From assembly GCA_945910005.1 (NCBI GenBank), contig OX246743.1, forward strand, positions 5,264,018 to 5,328,017: DNA of 64,000 nt, in the 5' to 3' direction. Within the stretch, counting starts at the first letter, position 1; every line of letters begins with the position of its first letter. Shown here piece by piece: positions 35,823 through 48,462 of the stretch. Source of the stretch: Isoperla grammatica (lineage: Eukaryota; Arthropoda; Insecta; Plecoptera; Perlodidae). The position numbers were made by a program, and so were the translations under genes. The notes beneath the pieces are model-generated. The model made no database searches, was not told where the DNA came from, and saw only the letters and a program-made list of their open reading frames with translations.

Positions 35823-36545
35823 CGCATTGCCGTGGAACAGTTGGAATAGGGGCGTATTTACTGCGCACTGAATATCTGGGCACAGAATGGAGTGCGCATT
35901 GCCGTTGAACAGTTGGAATAGAGGCGTATTTACTGCGCACTGAATATCTGGGCACAGAATGGAGTGCGCATTGCCGTGTAACAGTTGGAATAGAGGCGTA
36001 TTTACTGCGCACTGAATATCTGGGCACAGAATGGAGTGCGCATTGCCGTGGAACAGTTGGAATAGAGGCGTATTTACTGCGCACTGAATATCTGGGCACA
36101 GAATGGAGTGCGCATTGCCGTGGAACAGTTGGAATAGAGGCGTATTTACTGCGCACAGAATATCTGGGCACAGAATGGAGTGCGCATTGCCGTGGAACAG
36201 TTGGAATAGAGGCGTATTTACTGCGCACAGAATATCTGGGCACAGAATGGAGTGCGCATTGCCGTGGAACAGTTGGAATAGAGGCGTATTTACTGCGCAC
36301 AGAATATCTGGGCACAGAATGGAGTGCGCATTGCCGTGGAACAGTTGGAATAGAGGCGTATTTACTGCGCACAGAATATCTGGGCACAGAATGGAGTGCG
36401 CATTGCCGTGGAACAGTTGGAATAGAGGCGTATTTACTGCGCACAGAATATCTGGGCACAGAATGGGGTGCGCATTGCCGTGGAACAGTTGGAATAGAGG
36501 CGTATTTACTGCGCACAGAATATCTGGGCACAGAATGGCGTGCAC
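35823..36545. repeat. 72-bp minisatellite, 10 copies
   Basis: The unit contains GCATTGCCGTGGAACAGTTG, GAATAGAGGCGTATTTACTG and AATATCTGGGCACAGAATGG. The first four copies read CGCACTGAAT and the last six CGCACAGAAT, so the array is ordered. Since 72 is a multiple of 3 it stays open in both minus frames and one plus frame. I treat those frames as non-coding. Confidence 0.95.
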
Positions 36546-36679
36546 AGTGTCGCTAAGAACATGTTTCCTGGTAGTGCAGTAGTGCATACGAACATGGGCT
36601 CCTATTCCTCCTAGTGATATCTACGTTTACGCTTGTAGAACAACAATAGATTTAGTTTCGGAGATATCACTTGAGTGAG

Positions 36680-38121
36680 TTTTCTCACAGACAAGTTCAG
36701 GTGTAGCGGCCCGGGTGTAATTAGATGAGCGTAGCGAAGCGGAGTGAATCTCTCCATACAACTCGATCGGCGCTTTGTCTGTGTGTGTGTGTGTATGTGC
36801 GCTAAATTTTGTTCGTCGCGCACAGGTCAAACGGATTGACGTATTTTGCTGAAATTTTCGGGCAACGTTCGGGACCACTAAACTCGATGCTGTTAACATA
36901 ACCAGCAAAATTCGTCAAGATACCAACCTACAAAAAATTAATTACTGAAAAATAAAATTTGTTTATTTATTTAATTAAATGAAAACTTACATACGGATTT
37001 AAATAATGTTTCACATGTAGATTTACATTAACGGTACCAACACTTGACAAAAGTTTCAAAATTGTAAGTTTATCCGCCATGTTATAAAAAAATATTGTTT
37101 ATTTACTACTATAATTTCTTCATTTTTACAGTGTCCAACCGATATGATTCGCATTTGCGGACTATTGCAGTTAGATGCACATAGTATACACCAAACATAG
37201 CGTACGTAACACTACCTATGCAATATTATTTGAAATTTCAATAGCTGTCATAGAATGGCTGCAATGACGTAAGATGCCAACCTACAAAAAATTAACAACT
37301 GAAACACATGTTTTGTTATTTATTAAATTAAATTAAAACTTACACACCGATATAAATAATTTTTTATTTATAAGTCCACATCAATAGTACTAACACACGA
37401 CAACAGTTTCAAAATTGTAGCTTTAACCACCATGTTATAAACAAATATTGTTTATTTACGGCAGTAATTTTCTTCGTTTTTACAGTGTTCCACCGATATG
37501 ATTCGCATTTGCGGACCATTGAAGTTAGATGCACATAGTATGCTACCGAAATGGCTTACGCAGTCAGACCTTTCTCACTATGTATTTGGAATTTTGATAG
37601 CTATCATACAATAGCTACAATGACGTGTACTATTTAATGACCTTCACGGCAAACATGCAAATGTTAACAACGAACTTAGACGACAGATTAAAAAGCTTTT
37701 ATTATGATTTAAAAGCGGGTAATTGTATGATTAATTAATATTACATTTTAGATATAGTCTGTATCTACATTATGAAATTTTCCATACACTGATAGGTTTA
37801 ATAGTTTATGAATTAGAGCCTATTGAGTAGACCACGGTCGAATGAAATTATGCGGAAATTCATCAACTTGAAGGTTTTAATTTCTTTAAAGAAAACTTCT
37901 TAAAGGATTTGAATAATATTTCGTGCATCTATTAGCAACATATCAAGAAATAATATACTTAAGTTATAAGGATGTAACTTGATCCGCCATCTTGTAAAAA
38001 AATCATATGTTTATTATAAAGGTATTTTTTTTTTTAAAGAGTAATATGATATGCAAACGATTTATTTGATTTGATACATTGAAAAAAATCGCTCATCTGG
38101 CAACGCGGAGCGTTTTCCTAG
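36680..38121 (+). mobile_element. Helitron-like element with internal triplicated segment
   Basis: Near the left, GAGCGTAGCGAAGCGGAG (36,726-36,743) parallels the GCGAGCGAAGCGAGCG of the 14,063 element. The right end GAGCGTTTTCCTAG (38,108-38,121) is identical to that element's end and is followed by T, with a CGCTC...GAGCG stem just before it. Inside are two clear direct copies of about 360 bp (36,905-37,255 and 37,268-37,620) sharing CCAACCTACAAAAAATTAA and GATATGATTCGCATTTGCGG. A third diverged copy (about 37,690-38,065) keeps GATCCGCCATCTTGTAAAA. The left border is approximate. Confidence 0.5.
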
Positions 38122-41100
38122 TATTCAAACTATATGTGTGTATAGGCTATTTGTATTTGTGTGTGTGTATTTTTGTAGTAATGTTTACAAAGGAAACAAT
38201 ACTAATTCCTATTCACTATTTAACCTCCCTGTTATTTCCTCGCCTCTTGTTTCTGCTGCTGAATTGCGCCGTTCCCTCCCTAGTACGGGTTGAGCCGCTT
38301 TCATTCATTATTGTTTAGTAATTTCACTTCATTCTACCGTGGCTTGGTGTAATGGGACTAATTACAGATAATAAAGCATAATTATCGTTAATCGTTTATC
38401 AAGTGGGAAACTTGTTAAAACAGAAAACCACTAAAAGTTAATTCATTAATGGAAACTATTTGATAGTTGGGTGTGAAGGGGAGAGAGAGAGAGGAAATAG
38501 TCACATTTGTACAAGAACAAGTTTGTTTAAAAACTTAATCGTTTAAAGTACGTGCTGCAAACATCAACTGTCAGTGTATAGTGGATCTGTCTTTGCAGTG
38601 CATTGCGCTACAGTAAACTGTCGGTGTGTATTGTGTACTGTGTACTGTCTACTGTGTACTGTGTAGTACACGATAGTTGGGATCTGCATGCTGGTTGTTG
38701 TTGACATTTTGTATTGATGGAACCACGACAAACATGACACTCACAGTGAACCATCTAGATGGGGTTTTGTACGAACTTAATTTGTATGAAAAGCACTTTC
38801 AATAATTGTATAATAGGTATTGTTGTTACTTTCTAATTATTTCGGAATGAAGTCAAGACAAAAAGTAATTACAATCCGTTTGATCATACAGTGTGCAGCT
38901 CGTACGAAACCGAAACCGTATATAATAATTTCCTCCTCAATTTTACCAATTTCTGTGACTAAAATAGTCACACACGTTATTCGAGTGGTTGTGATATTGA
39001 AAGTTCTCCGTTGCCCTCAGGAGAAGCGGTGTTGAATGGATGAATGCGTGTGTGTGTGTGGTAGCTGAAATCATTGACAACTCCAACGCACGCCGCCGAA
39101 TTAGAGTATAACAAGTTAATAAAATAATTATTCTTCCCATAATCTCCACGAAGATGGCTTCTAAAAACTAATTATAAAAGCTCTGTAGCTGTTTTTGTGA
39201 ACGCCCTGTTTAAAACCGAAAGAAGCGTTGTGGAGGGAATCAGCTCCTTAGAGAGCTGGTATTGGCAGCTAATTACAAGCCTGGTGCTATACGTTTCACT
39301 AACACGGGCCAAAAGTTTGTTCTGTTCACCAGGTTAACTATAGACATTACAACTCATGCTCGGTCGTCTTTTGTCTATTAGGCGGTAACTTCTCGGTCTT
39401 CCCGTTCATACAGTACCTTACACGTAAGTTTGGTTTTCGGGGGTTGGCCGGGTGAGCCTTGGCGTTACTGTTATGTTGCAGGTTTGATGCAGAGTAATGC
39501 ACACGGTACGACGAGATATCACGAATATTGTTATTTAGAAGGAATTTAAAATCATTGGCATATTTTTAATTCAGCTCCATTTATTAAAATGCATTGTCTT
39601 TTCTGTGCGTATAATCTGGAAAAATGTCGTTTTACAAAATTAGAACGAACAGTAATGTATAAACTTATTTTCCGTAACTGAATATGGATTTCATTTTATT
39701 TCAGTACTACTAGTTCATTATAATGCGGAGGAAGATTTTTCAAAATTTCAGTGACCTATTTATTATAAATTGCGTTTTTCCTATCGCCAAAAAAGGCAAC
39801 AGGAATCAAAATGATAACCATTTAGAAAACACAGCCTTATTTTCATATTTAAAAAGTAATGTAGGTGTGGGTATTTAGGGCTACATAAATAATATATCCA
39901 CCTCATGTGCGAGCTCCGTTGACCGGACCGAACTCATCCCTTGCCCAAGGCGGTCAGCGGTCTTGTGTTGGTACAGACTTCCTCGCACAAACGACCTAGC
40001 AAGTTATCGCTTCCTGTATGATACAAAGCAATGAATGTACTCGTCGAATCAACACAACTACATTAATTCTTGGTAGTAAAAATGTATTAACATTTTGTCT
40101 TTTTCCAACTGTTGTAATCAGTGGCCGATATTGTATTTTAATTCCTTCTAAAACGGTTTCTGTTTCTCATTATTTCTATGTTTGAGATGCGTGGGGAATT
40201 GAGTACGGTTCGCTCCGTCTCTGATTGGCTTATGATTGGCTTATCCCCATGGAGGCACCAATAATATCTGGTGCAATGTCTCTGAGATCTTGTCTGTCTT
40301 ACATAACCGTGTGCATTTACTTTTAATCAAAACGAAACGGAAAACAATCAGTTTAAAGATGTGTTGAGAATTAGACAAATAAGATAAATATTGAGCGCGT
40401 ATAAGCTCAAAATAACCGTAACTTATGTATCGTGTGTAATTACATCCCTTTCTATGGGGATTCATTTTAATTATGCACACAACTGTACATAGAAAACCGT
40501 ATTATTCTAAAATAACGTAAAACCAATGGCTTGCCTGGTTGGTATACCTCAATCATATACTCTTAAATTGTTTTGTTATTATTTTTTAGCTTGATAGGTT
40601 TTATATTTCTAGTTTTATTTGCATTGCAACGTTGTTCTTTTGCAACGGTGCGCGTTATCAATGAATCGTAAACATGGTCAGGCAGCAATTTAACGGGTGA
40701 CGGAATTCAAACCGACGGAATATCGCGCTGGAATATTGAAATCGGTCCAGTAAATCATGAGGTATCGCGCCGGCTGAATCAAACACTCGACTGCCATGTT
40801 TTTATGCAGTAGATACGCGTAATTGGATGCTGTTATTTATTACTAAATTGTTGGTATTCTTTTTGTTGCTGTCTGTACCGTCAAACTTCGTAATTTTCCG
40901 ATGTTGCCCGACACGTTCTTCGCTTCTTTTGATCCTAGTTTGTTTTCACTTGCATAATTAATTAAAGTTAGTGATCGTTTTGCGCGGGTTCGTCTTCTTA
41001 ACTGTTTACAGTTTTCATTTTGCTGCGTTCGATTCACTGATCGACGAGCGGGTGTTCCGACTCGGGACCAGTTTATCGAGAAATCGCTTAAAATGTTAAA

Positions 41101-43608
41101 AACCAAATGAGAATCATTTTCTTCCTGCTACGCTAAGTCTTTATTTGATTTTAATCGTGTTGAGAATTATTGGAGTGTGCAAGCTTCGGTTGCTCCGAGC
41201 ATTTAAACTAATGAAAAAGAAAATCAATAAAAGTAATTCATTATATTTATCAGATAAGCTGTTGGGCTATATAGGCCTATATACAAATGCTATTTTCCTT
41301 GTGAAGGCGAGGCGTAACATCACTAATCACTCGCTTCTTTGCGTACTGGACGGAGCTCTTTGACAATGAAACACGTGTATTATTTACCCTCTTTGACGTC
41401 ACAACTCGCTGGCCGGCAGCGTTTCTTGCCCCGACGTATTTCTCTTCTACTGTTTTACACTCATCAAGAACTTTCTTGGTGGGCTTTTTCTACACACGAC
41501 CTTGGAATTTAGCCTCGCTGACTTTTGTTTTAATGACCGTATCCAACTGTTTGTTTTCTCATATCCTACCCTCACGACAGGTACATGTTTTTAGGTGGCA
41601 TTCAACAATGGCCGCTTCACTTTCCACGTACTTCCTGCTTGGTGCTCACTCTCAAGGGCGTCGACATGCATTTGACCCCCCCCCCCCCCCCCAACCTCAT
41701 TGTATTTTTAATTTAGAAATAAAATAATATTTTAAAAGAATTCCCAAAAAAGACAGATTTTTTTTTTTAAATGTTCGTTTGAAAGAACTGAACTTTTTCG
41801 TGGTTGCCATGTTTTCTTAAAACAGTTATTTCAATTGTTTTGACTATGTAATACATTTCTCTCGTTTTTCTTTTCACCGCAAAGACTATGCAGACATTCA
41901 TATCATGTGTTTTACTATCTTATTCTTCACGTAGGCCCTACGGGTTCAAAAAAAAAAAAAAAACTTTGAACACTTTTGTATTCGTTCAGCCCTCAATTCG
42001 GAAGTTTATGTAATTATTTTGCTACTTACATGATTAAAAACGAAATGGCGTATAAAGTTTCTTTGCTGATAAAAAAAAAGTTCTTTTTTAGAGAGTTAAC
42101 CCTTGGATAATGATGATTAAGCAGGGACCCTTTAAAAAGAAGTCGCAGATAACGCTCATTTAAGTTTGCTTTAAACGTCCCCCCCAGATTTATATGAGCA
42201 CCGTAAGGAATGCTCTGTTTCGTCCGGCCCCCCAATACGCAAAGAACGTACCAACCGTAGTAAAAGAAATCAAATACAACTTAGACGTCGACGAGTGTTA
42301 AAAGCAGGAAGCTTACGTCGAACAGTTTTGAATGTTTTCGCTTGTCATTTCGTTTCAGTAATTCAGTTGGAAATTCTGAGAAATTACGGGATGGACGTTA
42401 CTAGTGCGTTAGAAAATGCCACGTCATTTTTATTCATCGCATTTTATTTTGGATCCAATCAGATAATTAAGTTATAAAATATTGAAATTTTCTTATTCCA
42501 TAATGCGTGTTTTATTGGTGACCATCGACAGACCTTGATATTATGAAGCCCCATATGATTCCAAAAAAATGTTGATTTTATAATTGGCGTTTAAAAGTTA
42601 TGGCACCAGAAAACGTTAAAACCACATCATTTGTAAACCGGAGAGTGCTCGTATAGGACGGCAGCAGTGTTGCCGGGTCGGCGCGTCATAGATGAACCAT
42701 GTAAGCCCATCAGCGTTAACGACATCCCATCTGGCAACATCGGCGGCGCGGTCGTCTGCATAGCGGGAGAAAATTAAAAGAGAAAAATCACTGTTGATAG
42801 TTGGTCTACACACGCGTCGCAAATTGCGCCAACCAACTACCAGACGGGCTGACGGGAAATATGGCACAAAAATATATGGGTCGTCATTATTTTAATAGCC
42901 TCGTTGTATGGTGGAATCTACCATCAGTAGATGCGGGCCGACGTTATTGATAGCAAACCGCCAACCCAGATATGACATGCCAAATAAATCACAACTTTGG
43001 GGGGCGTGAAATTCTAGTTTATCATTTGAGAATTATTACAGTTTCAGTTTCAGCATAGGTTTTGAATAATTTATTTCGGGCCCGAGCCCGGGTTAGTTGT
43101 AAGAAAGACTTGGTCTACAATGGTCGAGGAAATACTCATCGTCACAATTACGGGTGCCATTTTGTGCGGGGTAATGTTCAATAGGTTGTTTGAAACCGAC
43201 GCAAAACGTCTGCTATGATCGTACATTGTTGCAACATATCTTTGCTTCAAAGGTAACATAAACATGGATTCGTAGCGATTGGATGGAAGCCGAAGCTCAA
43301 CGTAAGCCTAAACTCTTTTGATGTGATATGCTTTGATATGCTTCGAATCATAAGCGGCTTATCTACATGTTGAATCCTGGCTATTGGAAACGATTTCCTA
43401 CTTTGGGTACTTTTTTTTAAAGGAATTGCATTTCCATCGGGTTTGTATGTTCTACCGAGAAAATAAAATTGAGAATCGCTTTTCCCTTCTGTTGTAGACC
43501 AGTCTTTTTCGAGAAAATCCAAGGAGCGTTTCTCGGTCCTTTGCTTTTCTCTTTGTCTGTTGGTGGAAGACCCGTCACCTAAATGTTTGTATTTGTTTCT
43601 TCCAACAG
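38122..43608. other. 5.5 kb of AT-rich DNA upstream of LAR exon, no gene seen
   Basis: This is probably LAR intron or upstream sequence, but I see no earlier LAR exon. Short features: GTGTACTGTGTACTG repeats near 38,625-38,665, a CAGCTC/GAGCTG hairpin at about 39,241-39,258, and a C17 run at about 41,677-41,693. The minus open frame at 42,616-42,867 is GC-richer than its surroundings and unassigned. Confidence 0.5.
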
Positions 43609-43748
43609 ATCCGCCCGAAATAACACTGCGGCCTCGGGATCAGCAGGTGAAAGCGGGGGGGATCGCTGCCTTCTACTGCGCCGCTAGGGGGGACCCCTCC
43701 CCCGCCATCCAGTGGCGGAAGAACGGGAAGCGGGTATCTGGGACTCAG
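43609..43748 (+). CDS. Lar: LAR-type receptor tyrosine phosphatase, Ig1 exon, first half
   Basis: A 140-nt internal exon. The acceptor is TTTGTTTCTTCCAACAG (43,592-43,608) and the donor CAG|GTAACT at 43,748/43,749. It enters in phase 1 (a G from the previous exon completes Asp) and leaves in phase 0. It encodes 47 residues starting DPPEITLRP, with the Ig cysteine in FYCAARGDP (residue 24) and the core tryptophan in QWRKNGKRV (residue 36). In LAR-family phosphatases this basic WRKNGKRV stretch is the heparan/chondroitin sulfate-binding site of Ig1, important in axon guidance and synapse formation. The partner half lies 12.5 kb downstream. Assignment to LAR (orthologue of vertebrate PTPRF/PTPRD/PTPRS) rests on recognised family sequence. 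Other exons were not found in the window. Confidence 0.9.
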
Positions 43749-43864
43749 GTAACTACCCTTTCTATTTACTTTAATTTCATTAAATTTAATTCAAAATTAC
43801 TTGAAAGTAACCTTTTTAAAGTAACCACCTCATGCATGAATATTACATGAGATGGCAATGATGT

Positions 43865-45930
43865 ACAATATAGTAGAGACGATCACAGCTTTAGATAATA
43901 TGATTATGAAATGTTTTCACGTCCTTGTGTCCTGGTGTATACTTGTCTAGCAACTATTGATTACAACCTCATGATACTGATGATAGTTGACAGTCTCAAT
44001 GCTTTGTATAGCGATGATCACAGCTTTAGATAATATGATTATGAAATGTTTTCACGTCCTTGTGTCCTGGTATATACTTGTCTAGCAACTATTGATTACA
44101 ACCTCATGATACTGATGATAGTTGACAGTCTCAATGCTTTGTATGGAGACGATCCCAGCTTTAGATAATATGATTATGAAATGTTTTCACGTCCTTGTGT
44201 CCCCGTGTATACTTGTCTAGCAACTATTGATTACAGCCTCATGATACTGATGATAGTTGACAGTCACAATGCTTTGAAGAGACGATCCCAGCTTTAGATA
44301 ATATGATTATGAAATCTTTTCACGTCCTTGTGTCCTCGTGTGTACTTGTCTAGCAACTATTGATTACAACCTCATGATACTGATGATAGTTGACAGTCTC
44401 AATGCTTTGTATAGCGACGATCCCAGCTTTAGATAATATGATTATGAAATGTTTTCACGTCCTTGAGTCCTGGCGTATACTTGTCTAGCAACTATTGATT
44501 ACAACCTCATGATACTGATACGTTGACAGTCCCAATGCTTTGTATAGCGATGATCCCAGCTTTAGATAATATGATTATGAAATGTTTTCACGTCCTTGTG
44601 TCCTGGTATATACTTGTCTAGCAACTATTGATTACAACCTCATGATACTGATGATAGTTGACAGTCTCAATGCTTTGTATAGCGACGATCCCAGCTTTAG
44701 ATAATATGATTATGAAATGTTTTCACGTCCTTGTGTCCTGGTATATACTTGTCTAGCAACTATTGATTACAACCTCATGATACTGATGATAGTTGACAGT
44801 CTCAATGCTTTGTATGGAGACGATCCCAGCTTTAGATAATATGATTATGAAATGTTTTCACGTCCTTGTGTCCCCGTGTATACTTGTCTAGCAACTATTG
44901 ATTACAGCCTCATGATACTGATGATAGTTGACAGTCACAATGCTTTGAAGAGACGATCCCAGCTTTAGATAATATGATTATGAAATCTTTTCACGTCCTT
45001 GTGTCCTCGTGTGTACTTGTCTAGCAACTATTGATTACAACCTCATGATACTGATGATAGTTGACAGTCTCAATGCTGTGTATAGCGACGATCCCAGCTT
45101 TAGATAATATGATTATGAAATGTTTTCACGTCCTTGTGTCCTGGTATATACTTGTCTAGCAACTATTGATTACAACCTCATGATACTGATGATAGTTGAC
45201 AGTCTCAATGCTTTGTATGGAGACGATCCCAGCTTTAGATAATATGATTATGAAATGTTTTCACGTCCTTGTGTCCCCGTGTATACTTGTCTAGCAACTA
45301 TTGATTACAGCCTCATGATACTGATGATAGTTGACAGTCACAATGCTTTGAAGAGACGATCCCAGCTTTAGATAATATGATTATGAAATCTTTTCACGTC
45401 CTTGTGTCCTCGTGTGTACTTGTCTAGCAACTATTGATTACAACCTCATGATACTGATGATAGTTGACAGTCTCAATGCTTTGTATAGCGACGATCCCAG
45501 CTTTAGATAATATGATTATGAAATGTTTTCACGTCCTTGTGTCCTGGTGTATACTTGTCTAGCAACTATTGATTACAACCTGATGATACTGATGATAGTT
45601 GACAGTCCCAATGCTTTGTATAGCGACGATCCCAGCTTTAGATAATATGATTATGAAATGTTTTCACGTCCTTGTGTCCTGGTGTATACTTGTCTAGCAA
45701 CTATTGGTTGCAACCCTGGTTGGCCGGCTTAGATTTATGTTTATGATTTATATTTATGATAACTTTATATGTATATTGTACTTTGTTGAATCTTAGCTGT
45801 TGCTTCCATACGATAAATAAATAAATAACTATTGATTACAACCTCATGATACTGATGATGCGTTGACAGTCCCAATGCTTTGTATAGCGACGATCCCAGC
45901 TTTAGATAATACGATTATGAAATGTTTTCG
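43865..45930. repeat. About 134-bp tandem repeat in the LAR intron, about 14 copies
   Basis: The unit contains CCAGCTTTAGATAATATGAT, TATGAAATGTTTTCACGTCC, TTGTCTAGCAACTATTGATT and TACTGATGATAGTTGACAGT. A pair of variant units, one with CCCCGTGTATAC and GATTACAGCC, the next with GAAATCTTTTC and CCTCGTGTGTAC, recurs at about 44,145, 44,815 and 45,215. This shows higher-order block copying. It is interrupted at 45,707-45,826 by a retroelement fragment. Confidence 0.95.
45707..45826 (+). mobile_element. 5'-truncated non-LTR (LINE or SINE) fragment with target duplication
   Basis: 120 bp starting GTTGCAACCCTGGTTGG and ending in an ATAAATAAATAA tail. It is inserted in a satellite unit and flanked by AACTATTG at 45,699-45,706 and 45,827-45,834. 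A short 5'-truncated body, A-rich simple-repeat tail and 8-bp duplication fit target-primed retrotransposition. The family is not identified. Confidence 0.8.
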
Positions 45931-46374
45931 TCCTGCTTGGAACACGAGTTTTAATATATTCCATCGTATTCGTCGAAAATACATTTGTTCTGATGTTTTA
46001 CCGATACCTCGAACAGATAAACACGCCTGTTTGGATTGATACAGTTTGCCGTGATTTTATTTCCAGCTACATTTTTAGATAATTAAATGAACATTTAGTG
46101 GGTTCATGGAATTTCTCCGATTTTCCGAAATGTTTGTTTTTACTGACGACACGAATAAAACTTTTTAAATGTCTAGATCATATTTTATTTAAATTGTGTA
46201 ATGTATTGTTGGTTGGAAAACCGGTATTTATGAGAAAAGTTTGTTCATTGTTGAGTTGACGAGCAATGTAAGGTAGGTTGTTTGCCCTCCTAACTATATC
46301 CGGGTGGAGCAGCGCCCCCCCCCCCCCCTCCCCCCGTCTCTTCTCCCGCTTCTATGATCCAACATCAATGACCA
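45931..46374. other. LAR intron spacer, C-rich tract
   Basis: AT-rich intron with a C-rich run at about 46,314-46,335. No coding sequence seen. Confidence 0.5.
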
Positions 46375-47402
46375 CCTATATCACAGAACTCAGAAACGAT
46401 TTAGCAAACCGGTTTTGGTCTATAACGGTTTTATGTTTTCCCGTATATCACACAAAACTCGTAAAAATGGTTTGGAACCGTATCCAACATGGCCGTCAAA
46501 CAATATCATCAAAGCTTTGTTATATTATAAATGTGTGTAAAACCTTTTCAACCTTATGAACATTCACGTACAAATAATTTTGAGGTTGGGATGCCCATCA
46601 AACAAGAAAATAGTCGGACAGCTGACTGCAATAATAACCATACAACGGCTGCGTTCCGTTACTTGTTGAAAATGCTTTGCCCCTGGCATTCCCCAGCACG
46701 ATATAATTACGGAACACTTCAAGTAGGCATGGCTGTTTAGGCCAGTTAGGCGCAAGGTCGTTTTGCCACGCCCACTACATTAGTTGTCAAACAGTGTAGT
46801 AAAATTGAAAAGGTTGATAGTGGCGTTAGTCAAATTAATTAAATATAGTAGGCTCTAATACATGTGCAAACATATTTTTTTGGCGCAATTTTCCACTTAA
46901 GTTAAGCCCAAGGTTATGTCCGTCTATAGAGAATTTTAAAAATGCCGCCCAAAACCACCACCGCTTGAAAATACTCAACTGAAAACCTCGGGCATATTCA
47001 ACATGTTGAATATGCTCAGGAATCACGTTACGGAACGCTGGATAAAGCACATTTAATAGGTTTCGGTACGGGCCAAGCATGCTCAACAGCTTTCGGAACG
47101 TATACCCAACAACAGCATCACTCTGATATTGATAGTCGAACATCGTGCCACCGCCTGCCTACCTCATAGTTCAGTTGTCAAGCCAGTGGAATGCGCGTGA
47201 GCACCCTAAAACGCATGCTAAAACGGTTTGTGGTGTATATCAACCACAGATCATGACTTATCCAAACCAATTTCCAAACTGATTTGGAACTAAAGTGTTT
47301 TACAGCAAAACCGATAAGTATGTCCGGTGTATATCAACATATCTAAAACGTTTTAGACCTAAACCGGTTTGCTAAACCATTTCATAGCTCTGTGATATAC
47401 GG
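46375..47402. mobile_element. About 1.03-kb DNA transposon with long terminal inverted repeats
   Basis: The left end (46,375-46,430) reads CTATATCACAGAACTCAG then GATTTAGCAAACCGGTTT. The right end (47,350-47,402), reverse-complemented, reads CGTATATCACAGAGCT then GGTTTAGCAAACCGGTTT. Inner sub-repeats with GTATATCA occur on both sides. The longest internal frame (46,835-47,143, minus) shows no transposase motif I recognise, so it is probably non-autonomous. Superfamily not assigned. Confidence 0.7.
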
Positions 47403-48009
47403 AGTCATTGTATGGTTGCTGTATTTCTCGTTATCTGGGGAAATTTTACAAGTTCATACTTCTATTGATGACTTTCTACTTAACTCCTGTAAAATACATT
47501 AGGTTCTCACTTCTTTATATTTTTTTAAATCTGGCCTGCCTCACATTCGCCGCACTCGCACCAATCACTCCGCATTGCTCTTCATACAAGATCCCCGTTT
47601 ATCTTCTTTTCCTTTCGGGGCTGTTCCTTCCTTTCAGATTTGCGAGAGTCATGTTGATACGGAAGAAAGCTTGCCATTTCAAAACACAACTGCTCAACGC
47701 ACGCTGCTGTGAGCTGTAATCAAGCCGTCCGGCATAGGGATTGCGGAGCGGTTGGGTACCGATGACGTTTTTACCCCCACCACCGCTCACTTGCAAGCGG
47801 CGCAGCTCCGGCCAGACGCGTGCTAGAGGCGCCTAGTTTTCGACTTTTCATTTATACGACCTCATTAAATTTAAAGATAAGATAATCCGAAAAGCACCTT
47901 TATTCGCCGGAGCCTACCTTTAAGGAATATAATATTGGTTTAAATAGATTTTTAGGAAATGTCATGGAAACGTAAAAAGACGTAATCGTCGGGATGTTTC
48001 CTGTGCACG
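47403..48009. other. LAR intron spacer, no exon seen
   Basis: Mixed AT-rich sequence with a GC-richer patch at about 47,735-47,835. No supported gene or element. Confidence 0.45.
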
Positions 48010-48200
48010 TTTAGATGCCTTCATCTGTCCTGATAGGAAGCATTGCGGTGAGACGCGATAACCACGACCAGTTCGATACCGGCCACCGGCAATCCTGACT
48101 GAAGGTTTATCCTAGGTTTTCCTCAGTCGTTAAGGCGAATGCTGAGATTGAGTTTTACAAACAGCCCTCGGACACTGGTTTCTATCTACACACCTTGTCA
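48010..48200 (+). mobile_element. Probable tRNA-derived SINE
   Basis: AGTTCGATACC (48,070-48,080) resembles a polymerase III B box. The body that follows, with GGTTTTCCTCAGTCGTTAAG and GGCGAATGCTGAGATTG, has the look of arthropod SINE bodies. Borders are approximate, and it is immediately followed by a MITE. Confidence 0.45.
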
Positions 48201-48362
48201 TAGTGGACCCAAGATTACTTTACACCTGCTTTCGTCACATCCAGGTCAGTCGTAGCCAACCAGCGAACCGCCCGAGACACATCCGGGCCAATACCGATCG
48301 CTGATTGGCTACGAACCAGTCGCCTGTGACGAGAGCATGTGTAAGGTAGTCTTGGGACAACT
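48201..48362. mobile_element. 162-bp foldback MITE
   Basis: Left arm AAGATTACTTTACACCTGCT then CGTCACATCC and GTAGCCAACCAGCGA (48,211-48,268) pairs with the right arm TCGCTGATTGGCTACGAACC through GTAGTCTTGGGAC (48,298-48,358). The arms are about 65 bp with a short centre, and there is no coding capacity. A 9-bp palindrome, TTTACCTGA...TCAGGTAAA, follows at 48,362-48,389. Confidence 0.8.
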
Positions 48363-48462
48363 TTACCTGATAAAGGGCACATCAGGTAAAGATGGTGTGC
48401 CCTTGGTAGCCCTACAGCAAGTATTTCTTACGAGAAACTAGTAATAAACGAAAATTTGAGAA

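Noticed and set aside
42616..42867. Possible exon on the minus strand
   Set aside because: GC-richer than its flanks but with no recognisable domain or convincing paired splice sites.
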